Source: Lachnospiraceae bacterium
GTDB taxonomy: Bacteria; Bacillota; Clostridia; Lachnospirales; Lachnospiraceae
Direction: 5' to 3'
Assembly (NCBI GenBank): GCA_017615545.1
Contig: JAFZZY010000009.1
Span: forward strand, 1 to 47,269
Length of the DNA stretch: 47,269 nt
Shown: positions 34,272 to 43,789 of the stretch, in pieces
How positions within the stretch are numbered: the stretch's first letter is position 1
Layout of the letters: every line of letters begins with the position of its first letter
Position numbers and translations under genes: made by a program
The notes under the pieces: model-generated
The model's database searches: none
The model's input: the letters and a program-made list of their open reading frames with translations, nothing else
What the model was told of the DNA's origin: nothing

Positions 34272-35030
34272 TTATATATCCATCTGTGTCAGCAGGTGCA
34301 GCCCGTTTTCCTCCACGATCTGCATCGCGACCTTCTCGCACTCCGGCAGCCAGATCTTGCTGACATGGTGCGCATCGGCCCCGAAGATCACGTCCATCTG
34401 CTCCTCGCCGGCGATCTTCCAGAAGCGACGGTCCGGGTAGTTCCGCCCGTCCCAGATGCCCAGGAAATTGATCTCGAGCGGCAGCCCATATTCCTTCACC
34501 TTCTTACATAAAGCGCGCATATGGCGCTCGTAGACGGCCTCCTCGCCCTTAAAATTTACGAGGTCGGGATGCGCGAGGTACAAAAACTTTCCCACGGCCA
34601 ATGCTTCGCCGATCTGGCTGCAGTACCGCTCCAGCACCCTCTCGTCCTGCGTCGGGAAACCGACATAGGTGCCGTCATATTCATTTTCCGTGTGATGCTG
34701 CGCCAGCAGGAAGTACTCGATCGGGTACGGCTCGCAAAGTCGCATCAGATCCTCGAAATGCTTCGGGAAGTATTCGACCTCCAGTCCGAGTTTGATGTCG
34801 ATGTCCTTCTTATACTCTTCCTTCAGGTCCAGAGTTTCCTTCACATAATCCTCGAGTTCGTCCGGAAGCATCCGGATCGGCGAAACGAAGCCGTTGTTGT
34901 ACGGATAGGGCGTATGATCGGAAAAACCGAATACGCGATAACCGGCCTCGATCGCCTTCTCTACATATTCTCTTTGTGTGCCCGTCGCATGGTGGCAGCG
35001 GGTCGTGTGACTGTGATAATTTGCTGTCAT
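34272..35030 (-). CDS. PHP-domain phosphatase, histidinol-phosphatase-like
   Basis: This 252-residue PHP-family hydrolase has the first metal motif NYHSHTTRCHHATG (residues 4-17), then FGFSDHTPYP, GLEVEYF, LAQHHT, LAHPDLV and FGADAHH, covering the expected metal ligands. The pattern is that of the histidinol-phosphatase (HisJ/HisK-like) branch, but no other histidine gene is near, so another phosphate ester is possible. ATG 35030 (MTANYHSH) is chosen over the longer frame from 35084 because it fits the family and has an AAAGG site. It heads the leftward cluster. Confidence 0.85.
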   Translation of the reverse strand: MTANYHSHTTRCHHATGTQREYVEKAIEAGYRVFGFSDHTPYPYNNGFVSPIRMLPDELEDYVKETLDLKEEYKKDIDIKLGLEVEYFPKHFEDLMRLCEPYPIEYFLLAQHHTENEYDGTYVGFPTQDERVLERYCSQIGEALAVGKFLYLAHPDLVNFKGEEAVYERHMRALCKKVKEYGLPLEINFLGIWDGRNYPDRRFWKIAGEEQMDVIFGADAHHVSKIWLPECEKVAMQIVEENGLHLLTQMDI

Positions 35031-35148
35031 TGTTGTTGCCTTTCTGTTTCGTAAACCCCCGTAAGCCACAGATAGTGGCTCCACCTACAATTTTACCAAA
35101 CCATACACAGGATGTAAACTATGCAACGCCGTGCCAAACCTGATTTTT

Positions 35149-35708
35149 ATACCTAAACCAAAGCTTTTACGCGCTCTTAGGCATGAAATTCTTCCGCGTA
35201 CCCTCCCGCCAAACTTCGTCTCTATGCCTAAGATGAAGTCTTCCCCTGGTCTTAGGCATAAAAGGCTTCCGCGTGCCCTCTCGTCAAACTTCACCTCTAT
35301 GCCTAAGATGAAGCTTTCACCTTCCTTTAGGCATAAAAGACTTCCGCATGCCCTCCCGCTATACTTCGCCTCTATGTCTAAGAGGAAGCTTTCTCCTGCA
35401 TTTAGTCATGAAATGTTCCCGCGTTCCCTCCCGCCAAACTTCGCCCCTATGCCTAAGATGAAGCTTTCGCCTGCCTTTAGGCATGAAATTCTTCCGCGTA
35501 CTCTCCCGCCAAACTTCGCCTCTATGCCTAAGAGGAAGCTTTCTCCTGCATTTAGTCATGAAATGTTCCCGCGTGCCCTCCCGCCAAACTTCGCCCCTAT
35601 GCCTAAGAGGAAGCTTTCTCCTGCCTTTAGGCATAAAAAGTTTCCGCATGCCCTCCCGTCCTGCTTCGGCTTATGCCTAAAATGATGCTTTCCCACCCCC
35701 TTAGGCAT
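35149..35708. repeat. Array 3: eight 36-nt palindromes, period 75
   Basis: Units start at 35149, 35224, 35299, 35374, 35449, 35524, 35599 and 35673, spaced 75 bases except the last at 74, each 36 nt. The arms are ATGCCTAAG and CTTTAGGCAT, with small variants. In units 4 and 6 the right arm reads TTAGTCAT, and in unit 4 the paired base on the left has changed too (ATGTCTAA). Spacers are 39 nt and conserved. The array separates the divergent PHP and phosphoketolase genes. From 35709 to 35880 I see no further gene or repeat. Confidence 0.95.
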
Positions 35709-35880
35709 AAAACTTCATAGCCGGGCCGTCGAGCTGCGGCGACCGGCGGCGGCTACGCCCGAATTGTGCGTTTTGCAGTACGAATTACGACAATTCAACC
35801 GGGTTTTTGATTGGTGGAAGGAAACATGATTGCAAAAAATAAAAACCGCCCGTTTTTAATGTCGAAACTTTCGTTTTTCG

Positions 35881-35909
35881 TTGACACGGCTTGCTTTCTT
35901 TGCTAAGAT
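35881..35909 (+). promoter_or_regulatory. Phosphoketolase promoter
   Basis: TTGACA (35881-35886), 17 bases, TAAGAT (35904-35909), giving a leader of about 55 bases before the phosphoketolase start. The perfect -35 and spacing fit strong expression. Confidence 0.85.
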
Positions 35910-35972
35910 ATGCGCGGGGAAAAATCCCCTCGTAGCAATACATTTCAAGCATAAATCATTATAGGAGGCCTT

Positions 35973-38363
35973 ATGCAGGATAATAATAATTATTGTGTAG
36001 AAAAGGGCGAACTTACCGAAGAATATCTCCGGAAAATGGACGCCTACTGGCGCGCAACGAACTATCTTTCCGCAGGACAGCTGTACTTGCTGGATAATCC
36101 GCTGCTCCGTAAACCGCTGACTCTGGACAGCATCAAGAAGAAGATCGTAGGTCACTGGGGAACCGTTCCCGGCCAGAACTTCGTATACGTTCATCTGAAC
36201 CGTGTTATCAAGCGTTACGATCTGGATCTGATCCTTCTGTCCGGTCCCGGACACGGCGGAAACTTCTTCATCGCCAACAGCTATCTGGAAGGCAGCTACA
36301 GTGAGATCTACCCGGATATCAGCGAAGATGAAGCAGGTATGGCCAAAATGTTCAAACGCTTCTCTTTCCCGGGCGGCATGCCGAGCCACTGTGCTCCCGA
36401 GACTCCCGGTTCCATCAACGAGGGCGGCGAGCTCGGATATGGTATCGCTCATGCATTCGGTGCTGTATTCGATAACCCGGATCTGATCGCTGCTGTTACT
36501 GTCGGCGACGGTGAGGCCGAGACCGGTCCTCTTGCAACCTCCTGGCAGTCCAATAAATTCCTGAACCCGATCAATGACGGTGCGGTTCTTCCGATCCTTC
36601 ATCTGAACGGCTACAAGATCGCTAACCCGACCATCTTCGCTCGTATGTCCCACGAGGAGATCGAGTGCTTCTTCAAGGGTACCGGCTGGAAGCCTTACTT
36701 CGTAGAAGGCGACGATCCGATGACCATGCATAAGAAGATGGCTGAGACCCTCAATACTGTTATCGAAGAGATCAAGGCGATCCAGAAGAACGCTCGTGAG
36801 AACAACGATCCCACACGTCCGATCTGGCCCATGATCGTACTTCGCACACCGAAGGGCTGGACAGGCCCGAAGGTAGTTGACGGCAAGCCCATCGAAGGCT
36901 ACTTCCTGGCTCACCAGGTTCCGATCAGCTTCGAGAAGCCGGAGGAGCACCTCCAGATCCTGAAGGATTGGCTGGCTAGCTACCATGCAGAGGAACTCTT
37001 CGACGAGAAGGGTGCCCTGATCCCCGAGCTTAAGGCTCTCGCTCCTGTCGGCGATGCCCGCATCGGCGCGAACCCTCACGCAAACGGCGGTAAGCTTCTG
37101 CGTGACCTGCGTCTGCCGGATTTCCGCGACTACGCTGTAGAAGTGAAGGAGCACGGCGGCCAGGACGGTCAGGATATGACCGAACTCGGTAAATTCGTTC
37201 GCGATATCTTCAAGCTCAATGCAGCTAGCAAGAACTTCCGTATCTTCGGACCGGACGAGACGAACTCCAACCGTTTGAACGCAGTTTTCGAGACCGAGAA
37301 CCGCGATTGGAACTCTGAGATCTATGACAATGATGACCATCTGGCTGTAGACGGCCGTGTAATGGACTCCATGCTTTCCGAGCACATGTGCGAAGGCTGG
37401 CTGGAAGGCTACCTGCTCACCGGACGTCACGGTTTCTTCGCAACCTACGAAGCATTTGCCCGTATCATCGACTCCATGGCTGCTCAGCACGCTAAGTGGA
37501 TGAAGGTCTGCAACCAGCTTCCTTGGAGAGAGGAGATCGCTTCCCTCAACCTGATCATGGCTTCTACTGTATGGCAGCAGGACCACAACGGATTTACACA
37601 CCAGGATCCGGGCTTCATGGATCACATCGCAAATAAGAAGGCAGACGTTGTCCGCCTGTATCTGCCGCCGGATTCGAACTGCCTGCTCTCCTGCTTCGAT
37701 CACTGTATCCGCAGCCGTAACTACGTGAACGTTATCGTTGCTTCTAAGCATCCGCGTCCGCAGTGGTTGACCATGCCTGAGGCAGTAAAGCACTGCACAC
37801 AGGGTATCAGCATCTGGGATTGGGCATCCAACGATCAGGGTCAGGAACCCGATATCGTATTTGCCTGCGCAGGTGAGACCCCGACCCTCGAAGCATTGGC
37901 CGCAGTATCGATCCTCAACGAGGAGCTGCCGGAAGTTAAGATCCGCTTCATCAACGTTGTCGACCTGTTTAAGCTTCAGCCGAACACCGAGCACCCGCAC
38001 GGCCTGACCGACGCTGAGTACGACATTCTCTTCACTCAGAATAAGCCCGTACTCTTCAACTTCCACGGATATGCTTCTCTCATCCACGAGTTGACCTATC
38101 GTCGTCACAACAACCGTCTGATGCACGTTCGCGGCTACAAAGAGGAAGGTACCATCACGACTCCTTTCGATGTTCGCGTACAGAACGATATCGACCGTTT
38201 CCACCTGGTAATGGATGCGATCAAGTTCCTGCCTCAGCTCGGAAACCGCGGCGCTTACCTCTACCAGAAGATGAGTGATAAGCTCGTTGAGCACAAGCAG
38301 TACATCCACGAAGTTGGTTTGGATCTGCCGGAAGTGGCAAACTGGAAGTGGAAGAGATCCTGA
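35973..38363 (+). CDS. xfp: Xylulose-5-phosphate/fructose-6-phosphate phosphoketolase
   Basis: This thiamine-diphosphate enzyme splits xylulose 5-phosphate (and often fructose 6-phosphate) with phosphate into acetyl phosphate and glyceraldehyde 3-phosphate (or erythrose 4-phosphate), in the cytosol. The 796-residue length is typical. Hallmarks include GPGHGG near residue 91, the ThDP-binding region [15 protein letters not shown] (about 172-186), [19 protein letters not shown], and the C-terminal [12 protein letters not shown] and [12 protein letters not shown]. The ribosome site AGGAGG is at 35963-35968. Codon use looks strongly biased, as in abundant enzymes. It is monocistronic, with its own promoter and terminator. 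Confidence 0.97.
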   Translation: MQDNNNYCVEKGELTEEYLRKMDAYWRATNYLSAGQLYLLDNPLLRKPLTLDSIKKKIVGHWGTVPGQNFVYVHLNRVIKRYDLDLILLSGPGHGGNFFIANSYLEGSYSEIYPDISEDEAGMAKMFKRFSFPGGMPSHCAPETPGSINEGGELGYGIAHAFGAVFDNPDLIAAVTVGDGEAETGPLATSWQSNKFLNPINDGAVLPILHLNGYKIANPTIFARMSHEEIECFFKGTGWKPYFVEGDDPMTMHKKMAETLNTVIEEIKAIQKNARENNDPTRPIWPMIVLRTPKGWTGPKVVDGKPIEGYFLAHQVPISFEKPEEHLQILKDWLASYHAEELFDEKGALIPELKALAPVGDARIGANPHANGGKLLRDLRLPDFRDYAVEVKEHGGQDGQDMTELGKFVRDIFKLNAASKNFRIFGPDETNSNRLNAVFETENRDWNSEIYDNDDHLAVDGRVMDSMLSEHMCEGWLEGYLLTGRHGFFATYEAFARIIDSMAAQHAKWMKVCNQLPWREEIASLNLIMASTVWQQDHNGFTHQDPGFMDHIANKKADVVRLYLPPDSNCLLSCFDHCIRSRNYVNVIVASKHPRPQWLTMPEAVKHCTQGISIWDWASNDQGQEPDIVFACAGETPTLEALAAVSILNEELPEVKIRFINVVDLFKLQPNTEHPHGLTDAEYDILFTQNKPVLFNFHGYASLIHELTYRRHNNRLMHVRGYKEEGTITTPFDVRVQNDIDRFHLVMDAIKFLPQLGNRGAYLYQKMSDKLVEHKQYIHEVGLDLPEVANWKWKRS

Positions 38364-38394
38364 TAAGATCGATAAACATCATATAAATATATGC

Positions 38395-38423
38395 AGACGC
38401 CCGACGAAAATCGTCGGGCGTCT
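38395..38423. terminator. Phosphoketolase terminator
   Basis: AGACGCCCGACGA and TCGTCGGGCGTCT form a perfect 13-bp stem with an AAA loop, followed by a T-rich exit (GTTATATTT). It lies between the convergent phosphoketolase and 38475-39296 genes and may serve both. Confidence 0.88.
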
Positions 38424-38474
38424 GTTATATTTCTGTCGCCGTATCAATGTCTTATTATATGCCTTTCGGCAGTA

Positions 38475-39296
38475 TTATTCTACATCGATCTCTTTGAAGT
38501 TTTTGACTGTGCTATTAAGCAGCAGGAACAACATGATCTGCAGAAGCAATGAAAGAGAACAGGTGACCAGGGAAGCTCCCATAGATTCGATCACCGCATT
38601 TTTATTGAACAGTTTGATAACGACGATCAGGATCGCCGCTATGGCAGAAAGTGCGGCATACGCCGGGAACAGGCTCTTCCAGCGAAGGGATGTTTTTACA
38701 TCGATCAGTTCGGTCAGATATGACATTGCCCGGTGCAAAAACCAAACATAAACCACTGTGCCCGCAATGTTTTGGAGGAGATATTCGATCTCGCCTCCCC
38801 TTCCGCCGATCAGGTTGCGGAGCCCCGTAAAATAGTCTAACGCAACCATGGCGACACAACTGATGGCAACCATCCAAAAACTTCTTTCAAACTGTTTGAG
38901 TTCCACATAGTATATCAGTTCGAGAAGGATCAGGATGAGAAAGGCCACTTTGGCAAATCCCAAAATATACTCGGATTTTTCAAACAGGGAATTAACGAAG
39001 TTTGCCGATCTCGAACTCCAGTTCTTCATATAGGAACTCAACCCGTACACCCGGATGATGTCTATCACCAACACGCCCAACTGTATCCACAGAAATATCT
39101 TTTGAATGATCAGGTTCTTTTGAAGTATTCCGGTCGAGCCCTTCAGGTAACGGACTTCTTCTGTCCACTCCTCCTCGTCTAAAATATCCTCCTGCTCGGT
39201 TCCCTCGGTCTCTTCGATCTCCTCAATCTCCTCTCCGCAAACCGGGCAGACCTTCACTCCTTCAGGCAGTTCCTGACCACATGATCTGCAAAACAT
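38475..39296 (-). CDS. Zinc-ribbon membrane protein
   Basis: The 273-residue product starts with a zinc ribbon (C3-x2-C6 and C17-x2-C20), then a very acidic linker (about 23-45) and about five or six membrane segments from residue 62 on. No family name is secure. It follows the paralogous 39310-40095 gene by 13 bases on the same strand; the two share the layout of ribbon, linker and membrane part and probably arose by duplication. The pair looks AT-richer than phosphoketolase. Confidence 0.8.
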   Translation of the reverse strand: MFCRSCGQELPEGVKVCPVCGEEIEEIEETEGTEQEDILDEEEWTEEVRYLKGSTGILQKNLIIQKIFLWIQLGVLVIDIIRVYGLSSYMKNWSSRSANFVNSLFEKSEYILGFAKVAFLILILLELIYYVELKQFERSFWMVAISCVAMVALDYFTGLRNLIGGRGGEIEYLLQNIAGTVVYVWFLHRAMSYLTELIDVKTSLRWKSLFPAYAALSAIAAILIVVIKLFNKNAVIESMGASLVTCSLSLLLQIMLFLLLNSTVKNFKEIDVE

Positions 39297-39309
39297 TTTA
39301 ATTCCTCCT

Positions 39310-40095
39310 TCATCCTCTCAATAATACGTATGTTCTTTTCAGATGTTTGTAAACGGGCAATCCGATGGCAAACACCAGCAGATATGCGAGCGCAAAGCAT
39401 ATCTCCATTTCCTTAAGTGTTTTTACGGCAAGGCCCATATATAAGCCCAGAGCACCTGCTGCAATATAAGCATAGATCCACAACGTGAGCAGGCGGTCCC
39501 AACGATCGGCGATCGAATAATCCAGCGGACGGGTGAACCTGCTAAACTGCCGGAAAAGCACTACCGCATACACGATCTCCAGGACCACGGCGACTCCCTC
39601 TCCGATCAAACGCTGCTTTGCGTCCGTCTCACCTTCTGTAATGATATTCGCGATCACCAGGGCTATGCTGATCAAACCGGCCTGCCAGAAGCCATTCCCG
39701 TAGCTGCCCATGATCAAAAGCATGATCACGCTCAGGATCATTATGAAGATCAGTATCCACCTGACATTTTTGATCGATTTATCCAGGAAATCAAAGAAAT
39801 CAGCCCCGGACCGTGAAAACAAAAGATCCGGATGGTTCAGGTAGAAAAATAATATCAGTGCTGTGACTAGCTGGTAGGCATAGATAAGCAATGAAACTCC
39901 CTGAAGGCGCGTAAACCAAGCGAGCGGCCCGGCCATCCAGCCCGGCGATTCCACTTTGACAGCGGCCTTCTGTTTATTTTGCCATTCCTGCGTGTCCGTG
40001 GTCTGCGAAACCACGGTATTGTCCGGGATCGCTCCGCACTCGAGACATACGCTCATTCCCTCCGGGATCTCTGCCCCGCATGAACTGCAACGCAT
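39310..40095 (-). CDS. Zinc-ribbon membrane protein, paralogue
   Basis: This 261-residue protein has an N-terminal zinc ribbon (C3-x2-C6, C17-x2-C20, with the same MxCxSCGxExPEG opening as its neighbour), a polar linker, and about six membrane segments. Its function is unknown. A TTG at 40101 is in frame, but ATG 40095 lies seven bases after GGAGGA and matches the paralogue's start. It is the first gene of a two-gene operon. Confidence 0.8.
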   Translation of the reverse strand: MRCSSCGAEIPEGMSVCLECGAIPDNTVVSQTTDTQEWQNKQKAAVKVESPGWMAGPLAWFTRLQGVSLLIYAYQLVTALILFFYLNHPDLLFSRSGADFFDFLDKSIKNVRWILIFIMILSVIMLLIMGSYGNGFWQAGLISIALVIANIITEGETDAKQRLIGEGVAVVLEIVYAVVLFRQFSRFTRPLDYSIADRWDRLLTLWIYAYIAAGALGLYMGLAVKTLKEMEICFALAYLLVFAIGLPVYKHLKRTYVLLRG

Positions 40096-40220
40096 AGTCA
40101 ACTCCTCCTATTCTTTTTACCCCTCTATTATATCACACCGCAAATTTAATAGAAAATTACAGTTCTTAATTCTTTACTACAATTCCAAAGGGATCTCGTA
40201 CATTTTTCTTACGAACCTGC

Positions 40221-41102
40221 TTAGATTCGTACGGCTCCCTTACGGTATTCGCTGGGGGAGCACCCCATCTGCTTTTTGAAAACGGTCGTGAAGTAGAATG
40301 GTTCGGTGAAACCGAGGCGCTCGCTGACTTCACGGATGGAGATATCTCCCTGGCGCAGCAGGCGGGCGGCCTGCTCCATTCGCACCTGCGTGTGGTAGGC
40401 CTGCAGGGTCATCCCGGTCTCCTCTTTGAAGCACGCGGAGAGGTGCTTGTAGGAAAGCCCCATGCGCTCTTCGATCACCCGCGCCGAAAACGGCGACTGT
40501 GCCAGCGCCTCCAGCAGATGCTTCAACTGGCGTATCCGCAGAGCGTGCGACGCCACCGGGCGCGCCTCCTCCGCCTCATAGTGGATATCGAGCAACAGCC
40601 GGTAGAGGAAGGCGTTCATATACGCCCGCTCCTGCGGATCGTTGCTTCGGTACATGCCCAGAAGCGACTCAAAACGCGAAACGAGCATCCCCTTCGGCGG
40701 CAGTTTCACCAGTTTCGGGAGGCAAATGTACTTCTTTGGCGCCGCATTGGCCGCGGGATCGGATCCTTCTGTGTAAGCAAAATCCTCGGCGCTTCGGGCT
40801 TCTTCGCAAAGATCCTCCCCCTGCAGCAGCGAAAAATGCACGAAGAACCAGCGGGTCCCGCGCGGGCAATGCTTCCGCCCCCAGTGGTGCAGTCCCTGCT
40901 TCAGGAAGAAGACGGAGCCCTCCGGCACGCGGTAGCATACGCCCTCTTCGTAGATCTCGAACTCGCCCTTCCGGACATAAAGCAGCACGTTCACGTCCAT
41001 GACACGGTCCGGGTGAACGAAACCTTCTTCGGTCCACAGGTCGTCGCTCAGGCTGACCAGCGGCAGTGTATCCAGCGGCAAATGCACCCGGGCATCCATC
41101 AT
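40221..41102 (-). CDS. AraC-family transcriptional regulator
   Basis: This 293-residue regulator has an N-terminal cupin-like sensing domain (about 20-110, with YRVPEGSVFFLKQGLHHWG) and a C-terminal pair of helix-turn-helix motifs (about 190-290, ending FYFTTVFKKQMGCSPSEYRK). It resembles AraC/XylS activators of sugar genes. It is divergent from the GH127 gene with 140 bases between, so an arabinose-derived ligand and control of that gene are likely but inferred. ATG 41102 has AAGGAGG eight bases upstream. Confidence 0.93.
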   Translation of the reverse strand: MMDARVHLPLDTLPLVSLSDDLWTEEGFVHPDRVMDVNVLLYVRKGEFEIYEEGVCYRVPEGSVFFLKQGLHHWGRKHCPRGTRWFFVHFSLLQGEDLCEEARSAEDFAYTEGSDPAANAAPKKYICLPKLVKLPPKGMLVSRFESLLGMYRSNDPQERAYMNAFLYRLLLDIHYEAEEARPVASHALRIRQLKHLLEALAQSPFSARVIEERMGLSYKHLSACFKEETGMTLQAYHTQVRMEQAARLLRQGDISIREVSERLGFTEPFYFTTVFKKQMGCSPSEYRKGAVRI

Positions 41103-41242
41103 CTTCCATCCCTCCTTTCAAATCGGAATATTTTATAGGTATTTCGGCATATCTTGCATTTATGTTTCTATATTTCCGATTATACTATAGGTAAGGGCGG
41201 ATTGCAACCGCGATCTGCGACTGTCTTAAGGAGGGTTTTTCC
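41103..41242. promoter_or_regulatory. Divergent control region of AraC and GH127
   Basis: This 140-base AT-rich region contains TATACT (41181-41186), which could be the -10 of the GH127 gene but has no properly spaced TTGACA-like -35, as expected for an AraC-activated promoter. Two similar stretches, TATTTCGG (from about 41136) and TATTTCCG (from about 41170), could be regulator sites. The evidence is weak. Confidence 0.4.
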
Positions 41243-43111
41243 ATGAAAGAACTGAGCGGAAGAGACGTCGTTCTAATGGACGGCGAGTTGTTATCGAAAG
41301 AGAGATGTAATACCGAATATCTGAAGGAGCTGACCGACGCGGCCCTCCTGCAGAACTACTACCAGGAGGCGGGCCTGCACCAGAACTTCGGCAGCAAGGC
41401 CATGGCGCACGGCGGCTGGGAGGATCCGTCCTGCCAGTTGCGCGGACATTTCCTGGGTCACTTCCTGAGCGCGGCGGCGATCCACTATGCAGAGAGCGGC
41501 GACGAGGAACTCCTGGCGAAGGCGAACTTCATCGTGGGTGAGCTTAAGCACTGCCAGGTCGAGAACGGCGGTTCCTGGGTCGCAGCCATCCCGGAGAAGT
41601 ATTTCCACTGGATCGCGCGCGGAAAGGCCGTCTGGGCGCCGCATTACAACGTACACAAGCTTTTTATGGGCCTGATGGATATGTACCGCTACGCGGGCAA
41701 TGCACAGGCTCTGGAGGTCGCTGAAGCATTTGCCAAATGGTTCTACGACTTCACAAATGATATGAGCCGCAAGCAGCTCGACGACCTGCTGGACTTCGAG
41801 ACCGGCGGCATGCTGGAGATCTGGGCGGACCTCTATGAATTCACAAAAGATGAAATGTACCTGACACTGATCGACCGCTACGACCGGCACCGCCTGTTCG
41901 ACCCGCTCCTCGCGGGCGTCGACGTGCTGACGAACATGCATGCCAACACGACCATCCCCGAAGCGATCGGCGCGCTGCGTGTCTACGAGGTCACAGGCAT
42001 CGAGCGCTATCGCGACATTGCCCTCGCGTACTGGAAGTGCGCGGTCACCGACCGCGGCAGCTTCGTGACCGGCGGGCAGACGCTCGGCGAGATCTGGACG
42101 CCCATGCGGTCCATGGCGGCGCGCCTGGGCGAGAAGAACCAGGAGCACTGCACGGTCTACAACATGATGCGGCTGGCGGACGGGCTGTTTAAGCTCACCG
42201 GCGACGCGAAGTACCTCGACTACATCGAGCGCAACCTGTACAACGGCATCCTGGCGCAGGGACATTTCCGCGGCGGCCACTCGAACGGACAGACGCCGGA
42301 GTTCCCCGAGGAGGGCCTGATCACATATTTCCTGCCGCTCTATGGCGGCGGACGCAAGGGCTGGGGCTCGAAGACGCAGGATTTCTTCTGCTGCCACGGC
42401 ACCCTGGTCCAGGCCAATGCAGCGCACAACCGTTTCCTGTATTATCAGGACGGCAACGATATCTACACCGGCCTGTATTTCGCTTCGCAGGCTGCGTTTG
42501 AACTTGAGAACGGCGGCGCGGTGAAGATCCGCCAGTGGCGCGATGCCCTGAACGGAAGCTACCATTTCTCGTCGACCGATTCGTCCGCGCAGACGGTGCG
42601 CGAGGAGGCGCACATCTACCTCCACCAGCCCGACTGCCTGGCGGAATGCTTCCGCGTGGAGGCCGAAGGCAGCGTGCAGTTTGCCCTGAACCTGCGTGTT
42701 CCCGAGTGGGTCGGAAACGAGCCGTCGGCGCGCATCCTGGTCAATGGAGTTCCGATCAATGCCGCCCTCATCCCTGGCCGGTTCGTACGCATTGACCGCA
42801 CATGGGATAACGGCGACGAGGTCCGCATCGAGCTGCCGCTGCGCATCCGCGCGACGCTCCTGCCCGGCACCGACGACATGGTCGCATTCTCCTACGGACC
42901 CATCGTACTCGCCGGCCTCTGCAACGCCGAGCGCCTGCTGCACACGAAGGGCGCAGCGCCTGAGACCCTGCTGGTCCACGACTGCGAGCGCGAGTGGGGC
43001 ATGTGGAAGATGACCTTCAAGACCCGCGGCCAGGATCCCGGCATCCGCTTCGTACCGCTCTACCAGATCGGCTACGAACGCTACCAGGTATACTTCCCGA
43101 TCATAGACTAA
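41243..43111 (+). CDS. GH127 beta-L-arabinofuranosidase
   Basis: This 622-residue protein of the DUF1680/GH127 family releases beta-L-arabinofuranose from plant glycans and hydroxyproline-linked arabinosides. The zinc and catalytic cluster known from HypBA1 is intact: E301 and C303 in EHCTVYN, and C383-C384 in FFCCHGT, where the first of the paired cysteines is the nucleophile. It has a helical barrel followed by beta-sandwich domains (from about 430). There is no signal peptide, so it acts on imported oligosaccharides. The ribosome site is AAGGAGG (41228-41234). It is divergent from its likely regulator, the AraC gene. Confidence 0.94.
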   Translation: MKELSGRDVVLMDGELLSKERCNTEYLKELTDAALLQNYYQEAGLHQNFGSKAMAHGGWEDPSCQLRGHFLGHFLSAAAIHYAESGDEELLAKANFIVGELKHCQVENGGSWVAAIPEKYFHWIARGKAVWAPHYNVHKLFMGLMDMYRYAGNAQALEVAEAFAKWFYDFTNDMSRKQLDDLLDFETGGMLEIWADLYEFTKDEMYLTLIDRYDRHRLFDPLLAGVDVLTNMHANTTIPEAIGALRVYEVTGIERYRDIALAYWKCAVTDRGSFVTGGQTLGEIWTPMRSMAARLGEKNQEHCTVYNMMRLADGLFKLTGDAKYLDYIERNLYNGILAQGHFRGGHSNGQTPEFPEEGLITYFLPLYGGGRKGWGSKTQDFFCCHGTLVQANAAHNRFLYYQDGNDIYTGLYFASQAAFELENGGAVKIRQWRDALNGSYHFSSTDSSAQTVREEAHIYLHQPDCLAECFRVEAEGSVQFALNLRVPEWVGNEPSARILVNGVPINAALIPGRFVRIDRTWDNGDEVRIELPLRIRATLLPGTDDMVAFSYGPIVLAGLCNAERLLHTKGAAPETLLVHDCEREWGMWKMTFKTRGQDPGIRFVPLYQIGYERYQVYFPIID

Positions 43112-43119
43112 AAACCAAA

Positions 43120-43776
43120 TGCATCCCGGCGCCTGCATAAGGCTTCCCGGGATGCATTTCTTTGAAGTGTTTTTCTTGATTTGCATCCTGTAGCCTTCCT
43201 AAAGCCTCCTGGGATGCATTCCTTTGAAGTGTTTTTCTTGATTTGCATCCTGTAGCCCGCCTAAGGCCTCCCGGGATGCATTCCTTTGAAGTACTTTTCT
43301 TAATTTGCATCCTGTAGCCTTCCTAAGGCCTCCTGGGATGCATTTCTTTGAAATACTATTCTTGAGTTGCATCCTGTAGCCTTCCTAAGGCTTCCTGGGA
43401 TGCATTCCTTTGAAGTGTTTTTCTTGATTTGCATCCCAGCGCCTGCCTAAGGCTTCCCGGGATGCATTCCTTTGAAGTACTATTCTTGAGTTGCATCCTG
43501 TAGCCCGCCTAAGGCTTCCTGGGATGCATTCCTTTGAAATACTATTCTTGATTTGCATCCTGTAGCCTTCCTAAGGCCTCCTGGGATGCATTTCTTTGAA
43601 ATACTCTTCTTGATTTGCATCCTGTAGCCTTCCTAAGGCTTCCCGGGATGCATTCCTTTGAAGTACTTTTCTAGATTTGCATCCTGTAGCCTTCCTAAGG
43701 CCTCCCGGGATGCATTCCTTTGAAGTGTTTTTCTTGATTTGCATCCCGGCGCCTGCATAAGGGCTTCCGGGATGCG
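43120..43776. repeat. Array 4: eleven 37-nt palindromes, period exactly 62
   Basis: Units start at 43120 and then every 62 bases (43182, 43244, 43306, 43368, 43430, 43492, 43554, 43616, 43678, 43740). The arms are TGCATCC and GGGATGCA. Inside is a second stem, mostly GCCTT-CCT-AAGGC, so each unit can form a nested hairpin. Spacers are 25 nt and T-rich on the plus strand. The first and last units share a distinctive centre (CCCGGCGCCTGCATAAG) not found in full in any other unit. The array fills the space between the convergent GH127 gene and the 43790 gene. Confidence 0.96.
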
Positions 43777-43789
43777 CCGTGTGTTTCTT

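Noticed and set aside
35359..35649. 96-residue minus-strand frame in array 3
   Set aside because: Same artefact of the 75-bp period.
35131..35685. Repeat-bearing 184-residue reading frame in array 3
   Set aside because: The 75-bp period is a multiple of three and keeps frames open; there is no ribosome site and the 25-residue repeats follow the DNA palindromes.
35856..38309. 817-residue frame antisense to phosphoketolase
   Set aside because: The plus-strand gene is certain; codon bias of a highly expressed gene leaves the opposite strand free of stops.
41291..43186. 631-residue frame antisense to GH127
   Set aside because: Shadow of a GC-rich, well-identified gene, with no family features.
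43101..43310. 69-residue minus-strand frame in array 4
   Set aside because: It translates palindrome units and overlaps the end of the GH127 gene; no ribosome site.
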